Of a stretch of DNA of 64,000 bases, positions 50,903-63,100 are shown one piece after another. A program made the position numbers and the translations under genes. This DNA comes from Balanoglossus misakiensis (taxonomy: Eukaryota; Hemichordata). The first letter of the stretch is position 1, and each line of letters starts with the position of its first letter. The DNA is taken from contig CM082581.2 in assembly GCA_040954595.2 (NCBI GenBank), positions 6,634,001-6,698,000 on the forward strand, written 5' to 3'. The notes under the pieces were generated by a model that saw only the letters and a program-made list of their open reading frames with translations, was not told where the DNA came from and made no database searches.

Positions 50903-53840
50903 GTACGCAGCAGGCTAGCGGTAAGTGTAACTTTTGCCATGCATGACCTTCTAGCTAACTGTGAATATGGCTCTTTATACGTACAATCGTTGCTACGAAT
51001 CGGTATCGTTAGCCCGTTATTACCAACAGACACGCAACCCCTCGCTGCGTTAGCGTTAGAAACTAGAAACTTGACTTTATTCACAAAACTAAACCACGTA
51101 CAGCCATAACGATATAACCCTAACCTTCGGCACCAGAGTGCAGGCCAAGGTCAACTGGCAGTCCAAGTCACGAGATCCCAAAAAGCAAAAAATGTACTGA
51201 AAGCATGTGAAATTAATATTATTAGATTTGAAAACATTTCTTCTATTTTCCTACTCGATCAATAAGGAGCCAGAGATGCCAGGTCATAGTTCGAAAATAG
51301 TCAGCAGACCCTATCCCACAGGTTGCATTCACCATAGCCCATGATTGTGCAAAATGTATATCAAAAAGTATATCAATGTCTAAAGTACAACTGCGCTGAA
51401 GTACGACCTGACTTTGGATCTGTATATACTCGAGATCCGTCTTTTTTTTGCATTTTTGTTACCTCAAAACAACTGGGGCATCGCATGAGTGCCCACGTGT
51501 TAGTCCCAAATTGATATTTAACCAATTGATGCATTTTATCCCTCCCGAAGTGTCGGACTAACAATTATGGAGAGTCCCAAAAATAACGACGAAGAGAGTT
51601 CTCGCTGCCTTGGTAAAGATGCTACACATGAGGGTGGATTTGGATGGGTTGTTGTCATAGTAACACACATGGTTCTATTCCTCTCTCACGGAAGTCTGAC
51701 TTCATTTGGTCCGTTCGTTGTTCGACTCAAGGATTACTTTGACGAGGGCGCTGGCACCATTGGGGGTGTCAGTGGAATTGCTGTGTTCATTACCTTTGTG
51801 ACAGGTGAGTATAATTACGTACAATTAATTATTCATTGGTCCACAGTCTCTCTATCACACAGGTGTGATAGAGAGACTAAGCAAAGCGAACCCACTAATC
51901 AGTTTTTACGATGCCCGTTATTTTACCCACATAATTGGAATGGTATAAATTACACTACTAAATTTGTCATTGCAGGTTCTATCGCCAATGGTTTAAGCAG
52001 CCGATTTGGGTACCGTGTGGTTGTCTTTACTGGTGGCGTGATATCCACCCTGGGACTAATACTGAGTTCCTTCATCCAGCAAGCGCATCAATTGTATGTG
52101 ACGTACAGCCTCATAACGGCCATCGGATACAGTCTTGTTGTAACCCCAGCGATGTCATTCCCGGCAAAATATTTCAAGAAACGTTACGCACTGGCCAACG
52201 GCATCGCGTTTTCCGGCATCGCAGTTGCGTGGATCGCTTTGCCGCCCTTGTCGCAGTTTCTGATCGAAGTCTACGGCTGGCGGGGAGCCATGTTGATTCT
52301 TGCAGCTATCACGTCGAATATTTGTGTCTGCAGTGTTCTGTTAATACCACCTCCACAGACACAGTATCTTGCCAAGGACAAAGTCAGCTCAGTCACTGGT
52401 CAAAATACAAATTTGCTGACATCTGACGGAACGCAGGAATCGAAACAACGAAGCACAAACTCGCTAGGGGATAACAGAGAAAACAGCTGCATTACGAAAT
52501 GTTACACATTTTGGAAAAGTACAAAATGTGGTCGGTTCTTTCTGTCTGTCTTTGATGTTTCCTTATTTGCCAATCCGTTGTTTGTTCTGATATTTTTCGA
52601 CCAGATGATAACATCGATCGCTTTCTTCCCAACTCTGCTGTTCTTGGTGGCCCGTGCAATATCTTACGGCATACCTCAGCCGCTGCCGGCCACTTTGCTC
52701 ACTGTCTGGGGAATCTCCAGCTTATTTGGCCGACTAACTCACGGTTATATCATCGATCGTAAAATTCTCACCGCCGTTCAGGGTGTTGTCTGTGGTCTGA
52801 TGATCTGTGGACTCGTCAATATATTCAGTACCTTCTTCAAGATGAACTTCTTGGGACTTGCCCTGCTGTACGGCCTTTTCGGACTCTCGAACGGAGTGTA
52901 CCATCCCTTAGCCACTGTCGTCATTAGAGATTTTGTCGGCACCGAAAAGTTTCCTTCGGGGCAGGGACTGAATAACGTCGCTCGTGGAATTGGCGGGCTT
53001 CTTGGGGCACCCATTGTAGGTAAGCCAGTAGAGAGCAAGGGTTTAAACAAATGCCACATGAGGATTTTCTAAATTTATACTTTTTACATATCAACACAAT
53101 CCGCATACCATGTACTTACAAGGCTCAAGAACATGACGTAGATAGAATATTGATGAATTTGTTAAAACTAATGCTGATCAGCCTTTATTGACATTTGAAA
53201 TCGCGGAGCCAATGCCGAAATTAAACTTTTTTATTTTTTTTATTTGATCTCTCCGAACAGGTTGGATTTATGATGTCAGCGGCAATTACAATGTCTGCTA
53301 CTTATTCTCTGGTGGTGTGTATATTCTTGCCTCTCTTCTACTACTGTTGGCGCCCTTTCTGAGAAGGTGTCGGTCAAAGTCTCGGAACACAGCAAGTGGA
53401 GTACAAGTATATAATTGAAGAACACGGTGGATGAGTTAGAATAACAGTGATGTATAGTTGTACCGAGCCGCCGCAATTGACTGATTTCAGTGCGGTAACC
53501 AGAACGGAAAAATAAACATCAACAGAATTTTGAAGTTCACACAAAACCTGTAGTGTGTGTGAAATATTTTCAAGTTTTATGTCGTAACGACATAACCTTA
53601 TTGTATATATGAATCATTCGAATGCTTCAGATCATTCTCTTGAATCGGGTATTAAAGAAACTACGTTTGCTTCTTCTGTCTTCCGTAGGGAAAAGTGTTT
53701 TTCTTGAAAGTGATGGCCACCTTTCTATAAGTCTGTACGAAAAGAAACTTGTAGAAATTACTTTTTGGGCGTGATGAATGGGGATTCCATTATTTTAGTA
53801 AATGTTTTTCGTTAAATTATTCTTTTTACATGATACTACA
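50903..53840 (+). repeat. Tandem duplication, unit 2 (transporter copy 2)
   Basis: The second unit of the head-to-tail duplication, about 2.9 kb, ending at the same word CATGATACTACA. Non-coding parts are still easily alignable, so the duplication is young or recently homogenised. Confidence 0.85.
51567..53418 (+). CDS. Monocarboxylate transporter-like protein, SLC16 family, copy 2
   Basis: Three exons: 51567-51804, 51976-53019, 53261-53418, giving 479 residues. The signature EGGFGWVVVI and motif YFKKRYALANGIAFSGIAVA match copy 1. Compared with copy 1, the central loop is rewritten (QESKQRSTNSLGDNRENS), and a two-base insertion after KSKS shifts the frame so that the tail reads RNTASGVQVYN and stops early. 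Intron 1 is 171 bases, a multiple of three with no in-frame stop, so an unspliced message would still be open. Helices and motifs are intact, so the protein is probably functional. The substrate is unknown. Confidence 0.92.
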
Positions 53841-53957
53841 CCCGATCCTATCAAAGGCATATTTTTTCTCGCCTCTGCAAGTAAAAAGTAGGGACGTAAG
53901 AACAGGTAGCTAGCTCCCGGGCGCGGGGGATTGTGGGTAAGCGACGTGGCATAATAG

Positions 53958-53967
53958 TGCGCATGCG
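53958..53967. promoter_or_regulatory. NRF1-like site in the TMED9 promoter
   Basis: TGCGCATGCG lies about 40 bases upstream of the start codon, next to GGCCATTTT, a reverse YY1-like word. This is a typical TATA-less housekeeping arrangement; factor binding is inferred. Confidence 0.5.
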
Positions 53968-54008
53968 TGACATGCAGAGCGGCCATTTTTCGCTTTCAGA
54001 CTTCCAAC

Positions 54009-55862
54009 ATGGCACGGTTAGTGCAGTACTTGTGCCTTTTAGGCTTTCTCTCCATGAGCCAGGCACTTTATTTCCACATTGGTGAAACAGAAAGAAAATG
54101 CTTCATCGAAGAAATTCCAGACGAAACCATGGTAATCGGTACGTATATAAAGTTACGATTTCGAGGGGAGAACACGTATGCATACTGTACGATGCCAGTG
54201 GTGCTGATACCGGCGAGTGCATTAACCTTCTACTTTGAACCTTAGGCTTGGCATATGATATTTCATCGTCGAAATAGGATAATCAGTAAAATGTGTGTTT
54301 TCATACGGTCAACTCCTAGCATGCAAAGTGCTCAAAAACCCATCTGTCGTTGTGTCCGGAAAACTTACTTCCGGGTAACATGTATCATCACAGACAGAAG
54401 GGTTTGTTGCAAGTTGAGGTCACTACCCATTTTGCGAGTGGACTCAACTTTGTTACATCATTCCAGCTCCATGGCTACATATTCTGTACATATCTTTCCA
54501 CCCACAAAAAACAGTGGCCACATGATAAAATATGCTGGCTTACAGTAAAGAAATGATATGCCTTATTTTCCATAGACAAATTTACCTTGGTTGAGACCAT
54601 ATGTCAGTCAAACCCACCATAGCTTCATTAGTTATTGTGCAAATGAAAGAACATATGTTCCCATGATGATGGACACATCAGTTTGTGGATATTGCCATAA
54701 CAATTGTCCCTGCATTTGAACTGACAACAGTCAGGATCCTTTTAATAGTAGAGGTTATTGTAACGTTGGCAGTGTTTCGTCAGCAGGGCTATAAACACAA
54801 GGTATTGTTACCAGGTGATAGGAATAATGATATGCTGTCACAGCTGGCCAAGTAATGAAAACGGATGCACTTTGAACATTGTGTACAAAAGAGTTCACTA
54901 GCCTGCAAAAAATAATTGTTTTTCTCCCTTGTGTTCTTGTGCTTCAGGTAACTACAAAACACAGTTATTTGACAAGAATTTGAACGATTACCTACCCGCA
55001 AGTCCGGGAGTCGGCATGCACGTCGAAGTCAAGGATCCGGATGGTAAACTTGTTTTGTCCAAAGTGTACAGTTCTGAAGGACGGTTCACTTTCACGTCGC
55101 ACACCCCAGGAGAACACATTATCTGTCTGTATTCCAATTCAACGAAGTGGAAGATGTTTGCTGGTGGAAAACTGGTAAGTGGATTGGTGAGGGGGCATCT
55201 TCTGTCTTGCGATTTTACATGCAGCAATTTTGGTGGGTAATGTGCTAATTGAAGGTCCAGATATCACATGTAATTGTTCATAATAAAATTGATGTAATCC
55301 AGTTATCCTGTCAGTGTGCCTCACTTAACATATTGAAATCCCCAACATCTGCTCTTTCTTTTGTACAGAGAGTACACCTTGACATCCAGGTGGGTGAACA
55401 TGCAAACGATTATCAGACAATAGCAGAGAAGGACAAACTTACAGAGCTGCAGCTGAGAGTGCGTCAACTTTTAGACCAAGTAGAACAGATTACAAAAGAA
55501 CAGAATTATCAGAGGGTGAGTGGTAAAGTCTTGGTTTCAGTTTAGTCTCCGTAAAATCTCCTGTAGAATTTTTTTTTGCCAACGTTAAGTCAAGTCCGGA
55601 ATAAGAGATCCATGTATTATGGAATAAGTATATTAATACACAAGAAACTCTGATACTGTTTCTCTCAATGTAAATAACAACTTCTGTTCTGTTTATTCCC
55701 TTTTTTTTCCAGTATCGTGAAGAACGGTTCCGTCAGACCAGCGAGAGTACCAACCAGCGAGTTCTGTGGTGGTCGATAGCACAAACTCTTATCCTGATCA
55801 TCACAGGGCTTTGGCAAATGAGGCATCTGAAGGGTTTCTTTGAGGCGAAGAAACTGGTGTGA
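54009..55862 (+). CDS. TMED9: p24 cargo receptor, alpha subfamily (TMED9/TMED4)
   Basis: Four exons: 54009-54138, 54948-55174, 55369-55515, 55713-55862, giving 217 residues (human TMED9 235, TMED4 227). A signal peptide (residues 1-19) is followed by the GOLD domain ([20 protein letters not shown] to about residue 119) with the two conserved cysteines, at C31 and in [10 protein letters not shown] coiled coil ([20 protein letters not shown]) and one membrane helix (about 186-202) come next. The cytosolic tail GFFEAKKLV carries the FF export motif and a KKxx COPI retrieval signal. p24 proteins cycle between ER and Golgi, select GPI-anchored and other cargo, and shape COPI/COPII coats. TMED4 and TMED9 are vertebrate duplicates, so one invertebrate gene is expected to equal both. 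Confidence 0.93.
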
Positions 55863-57140
55863 GCAATAACAACTGCCATGGTTTTCCTTTTTAAAATGCC
55901 CATCCCTCCCCGCGCCCCTGTGGAATGGAATAATCTGCAGTCTGAAATATTTAAAGGGGTTATTCCATTTTATGCAGGGAGGGGTTGGAGTGATGGGGAA
56001 TATTCAAGGGTTGAAAAGTATGAAAGTTCTTGGTCGGTCTGAATTTCAATGCAAACTCAGGAAACATTGCCCTGTTCAAGTACGTTTGTCTTTGACATGT
56101 CGTTAGTGGCGAGACCAAATGACCACAGGTACATTTCAGCCTCTTGAATAATCACAGGGGAAGGGAAAAGAGGGTTATCTTATGAGTTGTGCAACTTTTG
56201 AAGGCTGTATGTGTTTTTTGCACACAGAGCTCAAGATTGGGGTTCAGCTTTCAACTTTTCTAGATTTGTACATATGTCAGTGTACGTGATCTTTTATGAC
56301 TTTGGCCCGTTTTATTATCACACGTGCAAATACATCCCCAGTGCACAAATCTCCCCCCCCCCCCCAAATATGCTTTCCGGTACTTGCGCAATAGTTTTGT
56401 TACCTACAACAAATTCATGCTTGAATAATTCACAAGAGAGTGATCTGTGTTAAATGATAGTCTCAGTTAGATGTTGTTTTGTAAAATTCACTAGAGATTT
56501 TGATAGATGATTTTATGTCAAGATTTATGCAATCAATTATTAACACGTTCTCATCCAAAAAGCCAAATTAATTTTACCTTGAATCAAGTGTAGTGAACAA
56601 GCTGAAAATGGAAAATTTAGTTGCTGATATTTTTCTGGTAGATACAGTATTTCTCTTCTCACCCCCAGTCGAGTCTACAGATTAGTCGCTGATGATGTAT
56701 ATTTGACTGTTGGATATATTTATTTGTCATGTTAGAGACTTCAGAGTAAAAGAGCACGTCTTTTCGGAAGATTTGTATTTTTGTTTTTGCCGAAATTTGA
56801 TTGTGCCAATGGTCACTCTTCAGGTTGCCAGTGTGCCCCTAGAGGGCGCTGTAACTATAGACCCTTGCTTCAATTCTCCAACCTGTGCTTAGTATTAAAT
56901 CCTGTCTACCAAGAACTGTGTGCAATTATTTTTGTAATCAACAGTTCAGGGAGAGGCAGTGTTAGAGGCACACTGAACATCCTGATATTGGCACTATGGT
57001 ACAATTAAAACTACTAGTTTCATTCTCAATCAACTTTTCTTTTTCCAGAATGCTAATGTCTGAACAAGAGTGATTCAGTCATGTGACTTTTTTATCTCAT
57101 TGATTCGTTTGAACACTTTGGCAAATAAACGTACAAAGTA
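55863..57140 (+). other. TMED9 3' UTR
   Basis: No supported coding sequence. It contains a homopolymer C run at about 56,352-56,364. AATAAA at 57,124-57,129 is the likely poly(A) signal. Confidence 0.5.
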
Positions 57141-57890
57141 ATTGTAATGTTTGTGTTAGACTTTCTGATCTCTCCTGTTGTCCTTGGACCCTCCCTGCAT
57201 TTCACATCTCAGTTTCAACACATACAAACTGATTATAGTATCCCACTATCTTCAGTCTACTTGAATACTCTTGAAAAAAAAAGACAAAAATTGTATGAAG
57301 ACTTTTATTTGATCAATGAAAGCAAAATCACAATTTTCTGTATAACTTCTAACTATATACAATTATGTACATTATATATATAAAACACAACCCTCACAAA
57401 TATTTCAAGATTTATACAAAAAGGGTGTATTGCCTGATAAAAAAACTGCACATTTGAAATTGACCATAGCTAACAGAATTTAATTGCTGCAATAATGAAA
57501 CAAAAGCAAAATCATGCAAAGGGACATTATCACCAGTCAGGAACTGATCTATTCTGAATGAAGTGTTAATATTGTGTCATTCTCCATTATACCAGAAAAA
57601 TGCTCATTTTGAGAATTATTTGGCTGTATACCAAAAAGATGTTATTTCAAAGGTATGGGCAAACAGATCCACTTGGGAATCAAATACAATTCTGTATTTC
57701 ACCCAGGTTATTGAAGGGAAAACTCAACAAAGTCTCCCAATAAAGGGTTCCTCTCAGCAACACGACTCACAAAAACAGTGGACGGTGGGGTAACAATATC
57801 AAAACTTAAAAACAAATGATATGCTTTGGATAAAATATCCATTGCTAAAGACTTGGACAAATTCACATACTTCTGTCATCTGGTTTATTG

Positions 57891-59119
57891 GGTCCCATTG
57901 GTATGTACCATGGGACCTTATGGGATCGGTTGCGTCTGTATGTATGTATGTATGGATGGATGTATGTCTGTATGTCCATCCACATCAAAAACTTGAAAAC
58001 CGCTGCGTGTATCACCTTGATATTTGGTGTGCTAATGCAGGCTGGGCTGTAGACGGGAGTTTGTTCAAATGAAGTTGTCATTGCCAAAAATATGCAAATT
58101 AGCTGGAAAAATGTGAATTTGGTCAAGTAACTCAAGAACTACTGGTCAGATTGCTTTGCAAAGTGGTGTGTATTTACTTTATTGAGTTGTTTTAATTAGG
58201 CAGGAACTCCCCTCTGTGATTCATATAAACACAGCAAATTCCTGAATGATTACATAACTGGCTAAGTTTTAAAGAGGCCAGCTGTTCTATTTAGTGTATG
58301 TACAGTACATATGCCATTGGCAGCTTATGGGTCAGTCAGTGTTTGCCCATTGAGCAAAGTTGAACTTCATTGGAGAAAAGAAGAACCACTCCCGTCGGTC
58401 TTAATTTGCATTTTAACACTTTATTTTGCATTTCAATACTTGATTTAAATATGAGAAAAGCCTATCAGTTTTGTCTCACTGTAGTAAATGTTTTGGACCT
58501 AGAAATATAAATAGTTTGTGTCCATGAGTTCGTATTGGGGATGTGTTAGCACTCTGGGCACCGTACTCCTCACGGGATCTGTTAACGCAGGTCAGTGCAA
58601 CACACCCCAAGCTTTTGTATTGCCTTCTTTTGCTGTGATTTGAGAGCTATACAGTGTTCACTTTGTAGACACAGGGATGTTTATGTTTATGTTTGTGAGA
58701 GGCTCGCGCGAGGCCGCCATTATATTGTTGTGTGCAAAAGAGGTCGCGGGAGTTTGGGGATGTGTTAGCACTCTGGGCACCGTACTCCTCACGGGATCTG
58801 TTAACGCAGGTCAGTGCAACACACCCCAAGCTTTTGTATCACCTTCTTTTGCTGTGATTTGAGAGCCATACAGTTCATCTTGGCATTCATCGTCCCATCA
58901 GATCTGTGTTGACAGTCAGATATTAGATTGATTACATAACTGGCTAAGTTTTAAAGAGGCCAGCTGTTCTATTTAGTGTATGTACAGTACATATGCTATT
59001 GGCAGCTTATGGGTCAGTCAGTGTTTGCCCATTGACCTCTCGCGATGTGTGTGTGTGTGTCTGTATATGGCCATGTACTCCGGAGTAGACTTTTTCTTGT
59101 GTAATAACTCAATGGGACC
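57891..59119. mobile_element. Composite element with nested direct repeats and inverted ends
   Basis: GGTCCCATTG at the left end and CAATGGGACC at the right end are inverse complements. The left end also forms a hairpin (ATTGGTATGTACCATGGGAC) and is followed by a (TATG)n microsatellite at about 57,936-57,975. Inside are two direct-repeat pairs. A is 58,248-58,353 and 58,930-59,035, 106 bases each with about one mismatch. B is 58,535-58,655 and 58,754-58,874, 121 bases each with few mismatches, giving the order A-B-B-A. No transposase frame and no clear target duplication were found. Confidence 0.45.
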
Positions 59120-60126
59120 ACCGTGTCCTTGACGCGATTTTTGTTACTTTTGTATCATGCGAAGATATTCAATTGAAGTATTTTGTATGTTATGCTTCTG
59201 AGTAGGTTAGCAGCAGAGCTGTAATGAATGATGAGGCAAAACAACACTCTACAGAACTACTTAAAATCAGGCAAAATTTTTATAATCACCAAAAATGTTG
59301 GTGACATTGTTCTTTTACCAATAAAAGTTAATTGCTTGACAAGTTAATTCAGTTCAAACTGTGGGGGTCGGATACAAAAATTACCTTAAAAATCACATTA
59401 ACAATGTAAAAATTTCACTTCTTATGTGTATAAAATATTTCAAAATATACAAGAAAGACTAAAATATACATTGTTTTTGAAAGACAAGTGTGACAGTTTC
59501 AGTGAAACACCCTGTAAGTGAAAAGATTCGACAGTTTGAAAAGCAAAAGATCATATTTTATATGAAATTCATTAAATTTTGCAATGTGCAAGACCACTTC
59601 ATGTAATAGCGGAATTGTTTTGCTATGCATTAAAAATGCTCTGCAGCCTATAACACAGTATGATCGTTGACAGCATGCAAAGTGTCACTAATTTTGTTGC
59701 CGTATTCTGGCTGGAATGTGAACATATTTTAAAAATTCTAAGAAAGCCTCTTAATTTTGGCACGCAATAGCAGCATTCCGTATCTTGGAATAAAAATCAA
59801 CAATATTGCTTACATTTTTACACTGTAAACAAATTGCTCTACAAATGTAAGTCTACTAAGCTAAATACCAATATTGCAAACTACCGCCTGACTCAGCACA
59901 AATATCAATCCAAATTACATTTTGCATTTCATTCTAATTTTAAATGTAAACCTGATATTTTTTGTAATAGTTATAAACCCAGATCATTTGAGACACCCTG
60001 ATTTCAAATTTAAGTATCAAAAATAAGTTACTTTCCCCCATGTATAAGAACTGGACACGGGGCTGTTATGTCGAGAACTTTTCAACAGAGACAGCAGAGT
60101 TGGTGTCAATTCGTACAGAGTTGTCA
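59120..60126. other. AT-rich region without a visible gene
   Basis: No coding sequence or repeat stands out. Part is probably the 3' UTR of the minus-strand coiled-coil gene to the right. Confidence 0.4.
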
Positions 60127-63100
60127 CTAGTAAGTATAATCTGCACCCTGTGGAGTAACTTTCAGTGGCGCTCGTCGTCTGTCGCTCTGTTCAAAGTAGT
60201 CGTCAATCTCATCCTCGCTGTCCACGTACTTATACGACCTATGACCCCCGACTTCCTCTACGTCGGGGGTGGCGTTACGACCCACGGGTTCCGGTCGTTT
60301 CGAAGGGATGCTGGGTAATCTCGCGTGATGGATGTCTTCGTCCTCTTCGTCTCCGCTCTCTTTGAAGTGGGCCGTTTTAAGAGGAGCCAACTTTCCCTTC
60401 TTCAGCTTCTTGGCCTTCAACAATCTGTTGCGAAAATTAAAAGAAAAACGAAACATCAGGCAAACTATAGGAGCTACCATATAATCCTTCAATTAAGCTC
60501 CACCCATAATTACACACTCCAGACAGACCAGACTTTGTTCCATTTTCCCCTTTGATAAGCACCAGTAAAGATCACTCTGCACAAGAACAGATTTGTAACC
60601 TGTCACATGAAAGTTTGATGACCCACGATTATAAGCACCACCTGTGAACGATCGATCAGCTAATACTGTTACCTAATTTTAGGCACCACCAAAACGTGCA
60701 AGTGTTGCTAAGTGGAGCTTTAATTAAAGGAAAAAAGTATTCAGTTGTCCTGACTTCAACTAAACTTGAGTGTGCACCTGGAATGAGTTAAGCTGGCAGC
60801 TTGTTTTATATTTTTTGTTAGATAAAAATGGATTGGGTGGAAAAAAACTTTCAAATGTTCTGTTTTTAATTAAGAAATTTCAGACATATTTCAAAATAGT
60901 GCCTCCAGTCCTGGTAACGAACAAAGACTGACTTACCCTTTCCTCTTCATCAGGGTCGGAGTATCCGGCGTATCCTGAATGAGAGTTTGCTTGACCCGTT
61001 CCTCCAATGGCACTAGGTCCTCCGCCCTGTAAAAGTCTTGACATTAGTCCTCTGTTGTGTCGAGGACCACAGATAAACAAGAGAGAGGAGGGGGGAAAAA
61101 AGAAAAAAAAAAATTGCTGCGTTTTAAGCGGGCAAGCTCATGCTGCAAGCTAGCTCTAAACTACAGGCAGGGGATTCGCAGTGCCATACAACATTTTAAA
61201 AAAAGCAATTGATGCAAATTTAGCATGACACTAGCTGAATGCTAGGTACTTGCTGCCATAGCTAATGAAAGGCTTATGAGAGATAGCGTGAACTCAAGAA
61301 CAAAGTCTCAGAAACATGAAATTCCTATCTTTCAATTTTTTGCTCACTGTGCATTTTTGTACAATAGCATTATAATTTTAAGGGTGATACTTAAAAAGCT
61401 GGTCTCAAAGAGGGAGGTGGTGTCACAAATTGCAGAAAAGGTGCGTCACACGCCGGTAGAAAATGAAACACAATAAAGAAACAGAAAGCAAAAGTTTAAA
61501 ACAGCACAAAACAGTGGATTGCAATAATCAGTAGTGCACAAAAAAGTGATAACAGTTATAGTCAGGGATGACAAAATACATTTACATGAATGGATAAAAC
61601 ATGGTGGTAAAATCATGATCTGGCCAGTATAGACGTTCATATCTCATTCTAGATGTTAATTTTTTGTATTTTTGTGAGTTTTTGTATCATTATTCCTGAC
61701 ATGTATTGTCATGAGTATTTTCTATAAAAATCATAGACAACGTGTTAGATAGTCAAGAATGAAGCCTTACCTTGTATGCAAATGAAACGATATCAAAACA
61801 CTCAGTGCGAGAGGGAAGTTTTACAGTAAAATTCACAGACAAGCTTGGAATGTGTATTGACAATTCGAACTGCAAACGACAAAGACAACAGACTGCACGT
61901 CTGAAGACATTTCTGCCTCCAAAAATGAAGAGTGTCGATCATCTCACCCCTTCTTGAGTTTCTTCTGTTTCTGTGCCCTCGCGGTGTCGTCCTCATCGTC
62001 CGTGTCCGCGCCGTCCTTCTTGTACATCTTGTCGAGGAGAGCGCTGATCTGCTGGTCGGATTTGTTGGGGAACAGCAGCAAGAGAATGCTCTGAAGTTCA
62101 TTTCTCTTGTAGTCGCCGTGTTTAATAAGACCAGCGAGGAACTCAATCTCCTGCGAAACGGGTTTCCCAAAAAAGAGTGGTTCAGAACAAGAGTAACAAC
62201 GCTCAATTTCTTGTTTTTTACACGGGCAACAGAAATGACTGAAACACACTTCTGAATCCTACCTGTTCCTGCATGAGTTGAATTCTCTTGACCTCATACG
62301 ACCTTCTGAGGTCTTCCAGAGCCTGTCCTATTTCAACTTCCATGTTTCTCCTGTACAAAAAAAAGTCATATCAAATTGGACTTCATAATCAAGGTATTTT
62401 CTTTTCAATTAAAATACATGTATTGAAAACTGAATCTAAATTTGCATGATTTTTCAGACAGTAGCTTTTCCGGTAACAGCTGTTTAACACCGTTTGGGCT
62501 CAACACAGGTCTAAATTTAGAAATTTTGACAACAGCTTCAATCCCCCCACCTAAAAAAAATAGAGGATTAAGACAAGATCGAAAATGTCCTACCTGAATT
62601 CTTCCAGCTCCAACATCTGTTTGTGTTTCCTTGCGGCCAGTTTGATCTTAGCGGCAACTTTGTTAGTTTCCCTCTCGTACATCATCTTCATCTCCTCTTC
62701 CTGCATGTTGACAAAGGATTTTTCTCTCTGCGCCACTCGCTCTCGTAGTCTCTTCTTCAACTCTTTCTCCTGTTTCAGTCGTTGCGCCGATATCTTGCCT
62801 TCCAGTTTGTCGACTTCCTGCGTTCGACACAAAAAATTCACAATCTCATGAAAGAAACAATTTTTCATCACTTCATTTCATGATATCTCAACATAAGACA
62901 AGGTATTTGAAACTACCAGCCACATGGATTAACAATATTCTTACCATACATTATGATCAATTCTATTTCACAGTTGAGACTTATTTATATTAACATGATA
63001 CAAAATAATATGATCTGCATGGTGTTGTCAAAAAAAATTAAATTCAAGCATGAATTTATGATCGATATAAAGAAGGAAAGAAATGATGTAAGGACTACAC

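Noticed and set aside
58535-58874. The duplicated 121-base B repeats considered as tRNA-like genes or SINE heads
   Set aside because: No A/B-box promoter pair or cloverleaf could be drawn, and no poly(A) or short tandem tail follows them.
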